Shown: in pieces, positions 17,984 to 25,530 of the stretch
Layout of the letters: every line of letters starts with the position of its first letter
Position numbering within the stretch: the first letter of the stretch is position 1
From: an uncultured Pelagibacteraceae bacterium
Lineage (GTDB): Bacteria; Pseudomonadota; Alphaproteobacteria; Pelagibacterales; Pelagibacteraceae
Length of the DNA stretch: 36,783 bases
Assembly (NCBI GenBank): GCA_902574705.1
Contig: CACGOM010000012.1
Coordinates: 1-36,783 of the forward strand
Reading direction: 5' to 3'
Notes under the pieces: generated by a model
Database searches by the model: none
Told to the model about the DNA's origin: nothing
What the model saw: the letters and a program-made list of their open reading frames with translations, nothing else
Position numbers and translations under genes: made by a program

Positions 17984-18052
17984 AGCCCGATTCCTACTAA
18001 ATTTTCAATAAATACGAAACAAATTTCTTTATATTGACTGCTACAGTTTAGC

Positions 18053-18517
18053 CTAGATTGAAGATCCTGTTGATACCGGGTTAGAAACACCAGTTGTAAG
18101 CCAACAATTATTTAGTGGGCCATCACCTAAATATTTCTCAACTTGCCACTTAAATTTATAATAATTTTTATCTTTATCTAGTACAGTAACCTCAAAAGTG
18201 GCCACTTTATCATCGCTATATACCTCAACTACTTTGTGATCTAAATGGTTTATCAGCATTGAAAATGACTCACCCTTTATCATTGATTTAAAATTTTCTA
18301 AGGGCCCTGTGTATTTTTGATTTTCAGGATGAGCAAATTCCCATGTTTGCTCTATCCCTATGTCTATTTTAGGTTTATCATTTTCCATTAATCCACGTAA
18401 TTGAATTTTGACTACTTGATATGGTTCAATTCCATTGTTAGGTTTAATTATATCAGCGTATAGAATAGTGGTTTTAAGAAAGAAAACTAAAATAAATAAT
18501 TTAATTAAAATCCTCAT
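18053..18517 (-). CDS. Secreted protein, DUF4864-like
   Basis: A 154-residue protein with an N-terminal signal peptide (hydrophobic to about residue 21, LYA-D). The mature part resembles DUF4864 (PF16156): a short helix, the FAHPENQKYTGPLENFKSMIKG block and a beta-rich end closing with NNCWLTTG. This is an alphaproteobacterial family of unknown function with an NTF2-like appearance. The start overlaps the stop of the upstream flavodoxin-fold gene by 4 bases (ATGA), so they are cotranscribed. The family call is by pattern memory only. Confidence 0.65.
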   Translation of the reverse strand: MRILIKLFILVFFLKTTILYADIIKPNNGIEPYQVVKIQLRGLMENDKPKIDIGIEQTWEFAHPENQKYTGPLENFKSMIKGESFSMLINHLDHKVVEVYSDDKVATFEVTVLDKDKNYYKFKWQVEKYLGDGPLNNCWLTTGVSNPVSTGSSI

Positions 18518-19083
18518 AATTTTTCTGCAGTTACTTTTACATCATCTAGATATTTTTTTCTTTTTTCATCTGATACAAAAGGAACGGAAAAATATCGTCT
18601 GTAAATAACTTCGTTTATTCCACATATATTAAAAACACCCCTTCTTAATCTTTTTGTTGGCATATTTAAAAAAAAAGTTCTAATTGCAAACTGTGGTGAT
18701 CCATAAGTACAAAATACAATTGCTTTTTTGCCTTTTAAATTACCAATAGGATATCCATAATTTCCGAAGAGTTTTTTAAAAGTAAAAGCCCAAGGAGGTG
18801 TTAAAATTTTGTCTATCCATCCTTCAACAATTGCTGGCATTCTAAAGTTCCATATTGGAGCTATTAAAACAATTGCGTCCGCTTCTTCTATTCTTTTTCT
18901 ATGATCAAGAACAGTTTCATCTGGTTTTTCTCCTGCAAAAATAGGATTAAAATTTTCTTTATATAAATCTACACAATCAACTGTATGCCCAAGTTTTTTT
19001 GCAGTTTCTATAAAAGTATCTTTTATTGCTGCGTTAAATGACTTATCATTATAATGACCATAAACTAAAAATGCTTTGCTCAT
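18514..19083 (-). CDS. NAD(P)H dehydrogenase (quinone)-like flavodoxin-fold protein
   Basis: A Flavodoxin_2 family protein (PF02525; MdaB/KefF/NQO-like), a cytosolic FMN or FAD quinone reductase. Motifs are VYGHYNDKSFNAAI at the flavin phosphate loop, APIWNFRMPAIVEGWIDKIL near residues 77-96 and CTYGSPQFAIR near 130-140. I prefer ATG 19083 (189 residues, MSKAFLVYGHYN), which puts the flavin loop at the usual distance from the N-terminus; ATG 19098 would add five residues. It shares a 45-bp divergent gap with the beta-hydroxyacid dehydrogenase gene. Confidence 0.85.
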   Translation of the reverse strand: MSKAFLVYGHYNDKSFNAAIKDTFIETAKKLGHTVDCVDLYKENFNPIFAGEKPDETVLDHRKRIEEADAIVLIAPIWNFRMPAIVEGWIDKILTPPWAFTFKKLFGNYGYPIGNLKGKKAIVFCTYGSPQFAIRTFFLNMPTKRLRRGVFNICGINEVIYRRYFSVPFVSDEKRKKYLDDVKVTAEKL

Positions 19084-19128
19084 GAACTCAAAATACATAT
19101 ATCATTAGATAGATCAACAAATTAAAAA

Positions 19129-20070
19129 ATGAAAATTGGATTTATAGGACTCGGAAACGTTGGTGGAAAACTTGCAGGTAGCTTGTTTAGAAATAAATTT
19201 GACTTGACTGTGTATGATTTAGACAAAAGTGTCGCTGATGAATTTAAATCAAAAGGTGTAAAGGTTGCAAATTCTGTTGGTGACCTTGTTAAAAATGTTG
19301 ATGTCATTATTACATGTTTGCCCTCTCCTAAAATATGTTCAGAGGTGATGCTCAATAAAGATGGGATTTTAAATAATATTTCCAAAGATAATATTTGGAT
19401 CGAAATGAGCACAACTGATCAAAAAGAAGTCAACAGACTAGGAAAACTAATTAAAGAAAAAAATGCAATTCCTTTAGAGGCTCCAGTAAGTGGGGGCTGC
19501 CATAGAGCAGCTACTGGAAATATAGCAATATTTGTTGGCGGTGAGAGAAAAACATTTGATAAAGTTCTTCCATTATTAACTTGCATGGGAAGAAAAATAC
19601 TTCATGTAGGAGAATTAGGTTCGGCTTCAATATTAAAAGTGATTACTAATTATTTAGCATCTGTACATTTAGCCGCTTTAGGTGAAGCTTGGACTGTTGC
19701 TAAAAAGCATAATTTAGATTTAAAAAAAGCTTTTGAGGGAATTAAGATTTCATCAGGTAATTCATTTGTTCACGAAACTGAAAGCCAAGTAATATTAAAT
19801 GGTTCTTATAATATTAACTTTACTATGGACCTTGTTGAAAAAGATATGTCCCTTTTTAATAAACTTTCAAAAGATCAAGATATTGAATTGGAGATTGCTC
19901 CTTTTGTCTTGAATATTTTTAAGGACGCTAAAGAAAAATTTGGGTCTAGAGCTTGGTCATCAATGGTTGTTAAAAGATTAGAAGATAAATATAGTATAAG
20001 CTTTAGAGAAAAAGGATTCCCAGATGAGTTAGTTGATAATGAACCTGAGGAAAAAGGACAGGAGGTTTAA
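19129..20070 (+). CDS. Beta-hydroxyacid dehydrogenase (3-hydroxyisobutyrate dehydrogenase family)
   Basis: A 313-residue NAD(P)-dependent enzyme oxidising a 3-hydroxyacid or reducing its semialdehyde. The Rossmann motif GFIGLGNVGG is at 4-13, the substrate loop APVSGG at 118-123, and the catalytic lysine K170 with N174 in LKVITNYLA. Asp30 at the end of beta-2 favours NAD over NADP. The C-terminal tail is acidic (NEPEEKGQEV). The aldehyde dehydrogenase starts directly after its stop (20070/20071), so the two probably act on one alcohol-aldehyde-acid series; the substrate is not evident. Members of this family also act on sulfolactaldehyde and tartronate semialdehyde. Confidence 0.85.
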   Translation: MKIGFIGLGNVGGKLAGSLFRNKFDLTVYDLDKSVADEFKSKGVKVANSVGDLVKNVDVIITCLPSPKICSEVMLNKDGILNNISKDNIWIEMSTTDQKEVNRLGKLIKEKNAIPLEAPVSGGCHRAATGNIAIFVGGERKTFDKVLPLLTCMGRKILHVGELGSASILKVITNYLASVHLAALGEAWTVAKKHNLDLKKAFEGIKISSGNSFVHETESQVILNGSYNINFTMDLVEKDMSLFNKLSKDQDIELEIAPFVLNIFKDAKEKFGSRAWSSMVVKRLEDKYSISFREKGFPDELVDNEPEEKGQEV

Positions 20071-21501
20071 ATGTTAGATAAAAGAAAATTTTATATTAAT
20101 AGTAAATGGGTATCTCCTTCAAAACCAAATGACTTAGAAGTAATTAATCCCTCTAATGAAGATCCCTATGCTGTAATTTCACTTGGATCAAAAGAGGATA
20201 TTGATAAAGCGGTCAAAGCCGCAAAAACTGCTTTTGAGAGTTGGAAAAAAACATCAAAAGAAGAAAGGCTTAAACTATTAGAAAAGCTATTAGAAATTTA
20301 TAAAAAAAGATTTAATGAAATGGCAAAAGCTATTTCGGATGAAATGGGTGCACCAATGGATTGGGCTACAGAGGTGCAAACAGGATCAGGCCAAGCTCAT
20401 TTAGAAGATTTCATTTTAAGATTAAAAGAATTTAATTTCGATGAACATTTTGACTCTAAATCAAATAATCATATTTGTTATGAACCAATAGGTGTTTGTG
20501 GATTAATCACGCCATGGAACTGGCCTATTAATCAAATTGCATTAAAGGTTGTTCCTGCACTTGCAACTGGATGTACAATGATTTTAAAACCTTCAGAAAT
20601 TGCTCCTATATCAGGAATGCTATTTGCTGAAATGATCGATGAAGCTGGATTTCCTGCGGGTGTTTTTAATTTAATTAACGGAGATGGTGCTGGAGTTGGC
20701 ACTCATATTTCAGGTCATCCTAATATTGATATGGTTTCATTTACAGGATCAACTAGAGCAGGAAAATTAATTTCTAAAAATGCCGCTGAAACCATTAAAA
20801 GAGTTTGCTTAGAGCTTGGAGGAAAAGGTGGAAATATAGTTTTTGCAGACTCTTATCCAAACGCTGTAAGAGATGGAATTAGAAATGTGATGAGCAATTC
20901 TGGTCAGTCATGTGATGCACCAACTAGAATGCTTGTTGAGAAATCAATTTATCAAAGAGCTGTAGATGAAGCAGTGGATGAAGCAAATAAAATTCAAGTA
21001 GATGTAGGTTCAAAAAAAGGTGATCACATAGGTCCGGTTATTTCAAAAACTCAATACGATAAAATAATTAATTTAATTGAAAGCGGTATATCAGAAGGAG
21101 CAACTTTAGCAGCAGGAGGACCTGATAGACCAAATGGGTTAAATAATGGATATTTCATTAAACCAACAATCTTTACAGATGTTACAAATGATATGAGAAT
21201 TGCAAAAGAAGAAATCTTTGGACCTGTCTTATCAATTATTCCTTTCGAAAAAGAGGAGGAAGCAATTAAAATTGTAAATGATACTTCATACGGTTTAGGA
21301 AACTATTTACAAACAGAAGACAAAGAAAAAGCTCATAGGGTTGCAAAAGAACTTAGATCAGGCTGTGTTTATATTAACGGAAAAGGAGCTGATCCAGGAA
21401 CGCCATTTGGTGGATATAGACAATCAGGCAATGGACGTGAGGGTGGAGTTTGGGGACTAGAAGAATATTTAGAGGTAAAAACAGTAACCGGCTGGAAATA
21501 G
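20071..21501 (+). CDS. NAD(P)-dependent aldehyde dehydrogenase
   Basis: A 476-residue class 1/2 ALDH, oxidising an aldehyde to the acid. Catalytic residues are N150 (TPWNWP), K173, the general base E248 in LELGGKGG and the nucleophile C281 in NSGQSCDAP. Full length. It starts immediately after the hydroxyacid dehydrogenase stop, following a GGAGG-like stretch (acaggaggttta), so the pair is coupled. Given the choline and betaine genes nearby it could serve as betaine aldehyde or trimethylaminobutyraldehyde dehydrogenase, which would feed glycine betaine or gamma-butyrobetaine. That is inference from location; nothing in the sequence proves the substrate. Confidence 0.9.
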   Translation: MLDKRKFYINSKWVSPSKPNDLEVINPSNEDPYAVISLGSKEDIDKAVKAAKTAFESWKKTSKEERLKLLEKLLEIYKKRFNEMAKAISDEMGAPMDWATEVQTGSGQAHLEDFILRLKEFNFDEHFDSKSNNHICYEPIGVCGLITPWNWPINQIALKVVPALATGCTMILKPSEIAPISGMLFAEMIDEAGFPAGVFNLINGDGAGVGTHISGHPNIDMVSFTGSTRAGKLISKNAAETIKRVCLELGGKGGNIVFADSYPNAVRDGIRNVMSNSGQSCDAPTRMLVEKSIYQRAVDEAVDEANKIQVDVGSKKGDHIGPVISKTQYDKIINLIESGISEGATLAAGGPDRPNGLNNGYFIKPTIFTDVTNDMRIAKEEIFGPVLSIIPFEKEEEAIKIVNDTSYGLGNYLQTEDKEKAHRVAKELRSGCVYINGKGADPGTPFGGYRQSGNGREGGVWGLEEYLEVKTVTGWK

Positions 21502-21516
21502 CCTTTTAAAATCATA

Positions 21517-22149
21517 ATGCATTTAATACACAGAGGCATTGTAAATAAAAATTATAAAGAAAACTTATTAAATTCTTTCAAGGCATCATTTAAAAAGGGT
21601 TATGGAATTGAAACTGATATTCATGCCACAAAAGACGGTCATTTTGTATGCTTTCATGACTTTACTTTAAAAAGAATTCATAAAATCAACAAAAGTATAA
21701 AAAACTTAAGTTATACCGAAATACTCAACTTAACTAAAAAAAATCCAATACCATTGCTAAAAGATTTATTGAAACTTTCAAAAAATAAATTTGATTTATT
21801 TATAGAAATTAAACCACTTTTCTCAAATAAATTATTAAGAAAATTATTATATGAGACTAAAAAATATAAGAAATGTGTATTTATTTCTTTTAAAGAAAAA
21901 AATATTTATAGAATTATAAAAATAAAAAGAAAAACAAAAGTTGGACTTTCATATTCTCCATCAACTAGTATTAAAATAATAACAAAAAAATCTAAAAATA
22001 AAGATGTCAATTGTTTAATTTTAGATAAGTATTTTCTAAAAAGTAAAGAAATACACAAAATTAAAAAAGATAAATATTATTATACAATTAAAAATAAAAA
22101 GGATTTTAAGAAATATTCGAACAGTAATCTTATTTTTGAAAATTTATAA
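21517..22149 (+). CDS. Glycerophosphodiester phosphodiesterase family protein (short)
   Basis: A 210-residue GDPD-family TIM-barrel protein (PF03009), hydrolysing glycerophosphodiesters such as glycerophosphocholine to glycerol-3-phosphate and the alcohol. The catalytic set is present: H5-R6 (IHRG), E15-N16, E32 and D34 (IETDIHATKDG) and H47 in CFHD. The C-terminal half is very Lys-rich and shorter than in typical 240-250 residue members, yet keeps the FIEIKP strand. No signal peptide is seen, so it is probably cytosolic. It ends with a 6-base convergent overlap with the hydroxylase gene. Choline release would link it to the choline-dehydrogenase-like gene at 30109. Confidence 0.8.
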   Translation: MHLIHRGIVNKNYKENLLNSFKASFKKGYGIETDIHATKDGHFVCFHDFTLKRIHKINKSIKNLSYTEILNLTKKNPIPLLKDLLKLSKNKFDLFIEIKPLFSNKLLRKLLYETKKYKKCVFISFKEKNIYRIIKIKRKTKVGLSYSPSTSIKIITKKSKNKDVNCLILDKYFLKSKEIHKIKKDKYYYTIKNKKDFKKYSNSNLIFENL

Positions 22150-23280
22150 ATTTTTTAAATAATTAAGTCTTCCGATAATTTCATCTCTATCCATATAGTA
22201 ACCTTGTAGGTGTCTGTTACCTGAATTTGGATCAAACTCTGTTCTGCCGTGAAGTAATCTTCTATTATTAAAACAAAAAATATCTCCTGGCTCTAATCTA
22301 AAGTTAATTTGAAATTTACTATCATGTAATAAATTTCCAAATCTATGATGAGCTTTGTAAACTTTTTCCATTATATCAGGATGACAATCGAGTGTGTCTA
22401 ACGTTGCAATACTGTATCTGATATCATTATAATCTCCATCCTTTGTTAAGGATATCGCTGTACCATAAACGCTTCTTATCGCCTCTTGGGTATAATCTTT
22501 GTCTCTAAATTTAAGAGGTACATTCACAAGTATATCAAAAATTTCTTTTTCATTTTTTCTCAAATAATCTGCTACTGCAAATGCATCTACAGCTGAAGAG
22601 TCTCCTCCTTTAGCAGAATTAACTAAACAATGTAAAAACTGATATCCTGGAGGATTTTCAAACCAAGGTAAATCCATATGATTTCTTAAAGCGTGCGCTG
22701 TATATGCTGAATTATTTGGTTTTGGAATATTTATTACTTCAAAGGGTGTTTTAAAAAAAGTTTCTCTAGTATGGCTTATTTTATTTAGAACAGGCAAGGC
22801 GGACTTTTCCTCTGTTGGAGCGTTTTTAATTATTGCTATTCCCTTATGATGCAAAAGTTCTAACCATTTGATTAAACCATCATTAGTTTCCATTATTTCA
22901 TTACAGTTAATAGTTATGCTATCTAAATTGTTTTCTAACGAAGAGTCCCATAACTGATATGGAGAAATATATTTCTTACTATTCTTTATGGTGTAACAAT
23001 TCTTTCTTAACCAATCAGGATCATAATAACTTGTATGATTACCTTCACTCCACTCTATTTCTAATTTACCATCTTTGTTTATATTTAGATTTTTTGCACT
23101 TAATTTTTCAGAGACATTTAAAATGCTAAACATTCTATGTCTAGAGTCTGGATCATGAGCTGTGGGGCAATTATCTCTTAACCACATATAATTAAATTGA
23201 CTTTTAACCCCATCGTTCCATTCAACTTCTAAAGAAGTTCCATTCTTAGTAACATTTTTTATAAAAAAATTTTCTCTCAT
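22144..23280 (-). CDS. Gamma-butyrobetaine hydroxylase-like 2OG oxygenase (BBOX or TmpA)
   Basis: A 378-residue enzyme with an N-terminal BBOX-type zinc domain and a C-terminal TauD/CAS barrel. From ATG 23280, numbering nearly coincides with human BBOX1: iron ligands H201, D203 and H344, and R356 in a 2-oxoglutarate position. The trimethylammonium cage is aromatic throughout (F176, F180, Y193, Y362 for Y177, W181, Y194, Y366), so the substrate probably has a quaternary amine. N190 matches N191, but the segment holding carboxylate contact N292 has no Asn. Of four zinc ligands, C38 and H82 remain; the other two are T40 and D43. Candidates are gamma-butyrobetaine (giving carnitine) or trimethylaminoethylphosphonate (TmpA). 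The in-frame TTG at 23313 is a weaker start. Divergent from proX. Confidence 0.8.
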   Translation of the reverse strand: MRENFFIKNVTKNGTSLEVEWNDGVKSQFNYMWLRDNCPTAHDPDSRHRMFSILNVSEKLSAKNLNINKDGKLEIEWSEGNHTSYYDPDWLRKNCYTIKNSKKYISPYQLWDSSLENNLDSITINCNEIMETNDGLIKWLELLHHKGIAIIKNAPTEEKSALPVLNKISHTRETFFKTPFEVINIPKPNNSAYTAHALRNHMDLPWFENPPGYQFLHCLVNSAKGGDSSAVDAFAVADYLRKNEKEIFDILVNVPLKFRDKDYTQEAIRSVYGTAISLTKDGDYNDIRYSIATLDTLDCHPDIMEKVYKAHHRFGNLLHDSKFQINFRLEPGDIFCFNNRRLLHGRTEFDPNSGNRHLQGYYMDRDEIIGRLNYLKNL

Positions 23281-23352
23281 GTTCTTGGTCTTATTCTTAT
23301 TTAAACTTATCAAATTTTCAATTCAATTAATAGTTGTATATAAAACGTTAGC

Positions 23353-23381
23353 TTGAACTTTTTCAGAAATCAATGTCTAAT
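23353..23381 (+). promoter_or_regulatory. Sigma-70-type promoter for proXWV
   Basis: TTGAAC (23353-23358) and TCTAAT (23376-23381) are separated by exactly 17 bases, a good match to the housekeeping consensus. Transcription would start near 23388, leaving about 30 nt of leader containing the Shine-Dalgarno GGAGG before ATG 23418. No riboswitch fold fits such a short leader. Confidence 0.6.
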
Positions 23382-23406
23382 GCCCAAAGTTATATAACTT
23401 TTATAT

Positions 23407-23411
23407 GGAGG
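23407..23411 (+). promoter_or_regulatory. Strong ribosome binding site fixing the proX start
   Basis: GGAGG lies six bases before ATG 23418. This near-perfect Shine-Dalgarno decides for that start over the in-frame ATG at 23373, which lies inside the predicted promoter and would bury the signal peptide behind 15 extra residues. Confidence 0.8.
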
Positions 23412-23417
23412 GAACAT

Positions 23418-24437
23418 ATGAGAAATCTAAAGAATATAATCCTAACAACTGTTTTGGCATCTTTGCTAGCGGTGTTTACTACATCTGCAAATGCAAAATG
23501 CAAAGCTAGGTTAGGAGATTTTGATTGGTCTAGTGCTAACATTCATACAGCTATCACTACTTTCATTCTTGAAAAAGGATATGGTTGTGAAGTTTCTGTT
23601 ACAAAAGGAAGTACTACTCCAATAATGGCCGCTCATTATGACGGTCAATTAGATGTTATTACTGAAGTTTGGTATGACAATATTATTGGTAATTATAAGC
23701 CTCACGAAGAAGCAGGCACAATTATCCATATGGGTACAAATACACCAGACTCTCAGCAAGCATTCTACGTAGATAAAGCTACTGCTGATAAATACAATTT
23801 AAAGTCTGTTGAAGATATGAAAGATCCAAAAATAGCTGCGCTATTTAAAGATCCGGAAGATCCTTCAAAAGGAAGAATGACTAGCTGTATATCTGGTTGG
23901 ACTTGCTACACAGTAAACTTGGTAAAACAAAAAGAGTATGGTCTTGATAAATACTATACTAACTTTGACCCAGGTTCTGGTGGTGCATTAGATGCTGCGA
24001 TAGCAGGAGCATTCGCGAAGAAAAAACCAATCTTTACATACTACTGGGCGCCAACTGGTTTAATGGGTAAAGTTGATCTAGTAAGATTAACAGAACCAAA
24101 ATTTGACCAAAAATGTTGGGATGATATGTCTGTAGTTGTTGAAGACATCAAAGCTAATGGTCCAGACGCTTACAAACCTTCTTGTGCATGTGAATATAGA
24201 GATATGGCTTTAACTAAGTCTGTTCTTGCTACATGGGCAAAATCTCATCCAAAAGAAAATGAGTTCATTGGAAAATATACAGTGCCAACAGCTACTGTGA
24301 ACAAAATGTTGGCATATTATGAAGATGAGTCAGGTGGTGATATGGAAGCTACTGCAATAGAGTTCTTAAAAACAGAAACTATGTGGAAAGACTGGGTACC
24401 AGCTGATGTTGCTAAGAAAGTTTCAGCAGCATTATAA
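23418..24437 (+). CDS. proX: Glycine betaine/quaternary amine ABC transporter, substrate-binding protein (ProX)
   Basis: A 339-residue periplasmic OpuAC-family binding protein (PF04069). Residues 1-26 are a signal peptide ending ANA before the mature Lys-Cys. Aromatic residues typical of betaine cages occur in DFDWSSANIHT, TEVWYDN, SGWTCY and YYWAPTG. Cysteines are unusually frequent for a periplasmic protein (SCISGWTC, KCWDD, SCACEY), suggesting stabilising disulfides. The SAR11 orthologue, as I recall, binds glycine betaine and several other quaternary or methylated amines, fitting the catabolic genes around it. Promoter and strong RBS are directly upstream. A terminator-like hairpin follows the stop, so the binding protein is probably made in excess over the permease. 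Confidence 0.94.
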   Translation: MRNLKNIILTTVLASLLAVFTTSANAKCKARLGDFDWSSANIHTAITTFILEKGYGCEVSVTKGSTTPIMAAHYDGQLDVITEVWYDNIIGNYKPHEEAGTIIHMGTNTPDSQQAFYVDKATADKYNLKSVEDMKDPKIAALFKDPEDPSKGRMTSCISGWTCYTVNLVKQKEYGLDKYYTNFDPGSGGALDAAIAGAFAKKKPIFTYYWAPTGLMGKVDLVRLTEPKFDQKCWDDMSVVVEDIKANGPDAYKPSCACEYRDMALTKSVLATWAKSHPKENEFIGKYTVPTATVNKMLAYYEDESGGDMEATAIEFLKTETMWKDWVPADVAKKVSAAL

Positions 24438-24457
24438 TCACTAAATAAAATATAATG

Positions 24458-24484
24458 AGAGAGCCCTTCGGGGCTCTTTCTTTA
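24458..24484 (+). terminator. Intrinsic terminator/attenuator between proX and proW
   Basis: AGAGAGCCC (24458-24466) pairs with GGGCTCTTT (24471-24479), one G-T wobble included, around a UUCG tetraloop, followed by CTTTAATT. It begins 20 bp after the proX stop and precedes proW by 14 bp. This is a textbook rho-independent terminator, but its position within the operon implies partial read-through, lowering proWV relative to proX. Confidence 0.85.
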
Positions 24485-24498
24485 ATTGAAACTGACAT

Positions 24499-25530
24499 AT
24501 GGAAGCACTAAAGAAAAATAAAAAAATAATTTTTAACGTTGGATTGTTGTTTGTTTTCGTATGGTTATTAATAACTAGTTACAATCAATCAAAAAGAAAA
24601 CCTGAAAATATTGGAGAACTACTAAATGACTTTTCTTGGTTGGGAGGTAAGTGGCCTAAGTGGTTAGATTTACCATTAATGAATTGGATCAACGTTGGTT
24701 TTAAAGCTCTAAATGAAAAATATGGTTATATATTTGAAGCTATAAACAATGTTCTTTTATATATGTTGATGCTTGTAAAGAATTTTTTAATTCAAGCACC
24801 GTGGCCATTAGTAATACTTGGTGTAGTTGTTTTAACTTATTTTGCAAGTGGAAGAAAAATTGGAACAACTGTATTTGTTGGTTTCTGTACATTTTTTATA
24901 GGTTTTCTTCACCCAATATTTTGGCAAAAAGCGATTGAAACAACTGCAATAATGTTAATTGGAATATTTCTTTGTGTTATTGCTGGAATTCCATTGGGAA
25001 TAGCAATGGCAAGAAGCGCAAGAACAAGAAATGTAATTTTACCCGTGTTAGATTTAATGCAAACAATTCCAAGTTTTTGCTATTTAATCCCAGGTATAAT
25101 GTTGTTTGGACTAGGAGCTGTGCCAGCCATTATCGCAACTTTTATTTATGCTGTTCCACCCCTTGTTAGACTTACAGATTTAGGAATAAGATTAGTTGAT
25201 AAAGAAGTCATAGAGGCGGCTGATGCATTCGGGGCAAGTAAGAAACAAAAATTATTAGGTGTTCAATTGCCTTTAGCTTTACCAAATATTATGCAAGGAA
25301 TTAACCAATGCACTATGATGGCATTAGCAATGGTAGTAATTGCATCCATGATAGGAACTAGAGGTTTGGGTGATGAAGTATTATTAGGATTACAACAATT
25401 AAATGTAGGTAGAGCTGCAGAAGCAGGTATAGCAATTGTATTATTAGCTATTGTTTTAGATCGAATAACTCAATCATATGGAGAAACTTTACAAGAGAGG
25501 ACTACACCTGCTAAAAAGGAGAAAAAATAA
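24499..25530 (+). CDS. proW: Glycine betaine ABC transporter permease (ProW)
   Basis: A 343-residue inner-membrane permease of the ProW/OpuAB type. An N-terminal membrane segment (about 14-30) and a pre-domain precede the BPD_transp_1 core. The ATPase-contact loop VIEAADAFGASKKQKLLGVQLPLALPNI lies near residues 236-263. The C-terminus is Lys-rich and cytosolic. It overlaps proV by one base (TAATG) and follows the UUCG hairpin, so its expression depends on read-through from proX. Confidence 0.95.
   Translation: MEALKKNKKIIFNVGLLFVFVWLLITSYNQSKRKPENIGELLNDFSWLGGKWPKWLDLPLMNWINVGFKALNEKYGYIFEAINNVLLYMLMLVKNFLIQAPWPLVILGVVVLTYFASGRKIGTTVFVGFCTFFIGFLHPIFWQKAIETTAIMLIGIFLCVIAGIPLGIAMARSARTRNVILPVLDLMQTIPSFCYLIPGIMLFGLGAVPAIIATFIYAVPPLVRLTDLGIRLVDKEVIEAADAFGASKKQKLLGVQLPLALPNIMQGINQCTMMALAMVVIASMIGTRGLGDEVLLGLQQLNVGRAAEAGIAIVLLAIVLDRITQSYGETLQERTTPAKKEKK

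Noticed and set aside
17984-18052. Possible riboswitch ahead of the dimethylglycine dehydrogenase operon
   Set aside because: The 69-bp leader shows no glycine or SAM riboswitch core and no stable hairpin that I can recognise.
19122-19412. Minus-strand frame opposite the start of the beta-hydroxyacid dehydrogenase
   Set aside because: It overlaps the Rossmann motif of a well-supported gene and its protein looks like antisense translation.
23281-23313. TTG-initiated extension of the BBOX-like gene
   Set aside because: ATG 23280 gives residue numbering that matches human BBOX1 almost exactly (C38, H82, iron ligands within 1-3), and the extension is only Lys/Asn-rich sequence.
23373-23417. Upstream in-frame start adding 15 residues to ProX
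   Set aside because: That segment overlaps the predicted -10 box, and a strong GGAGG plus a clean signal peptide point to ATG 23418.
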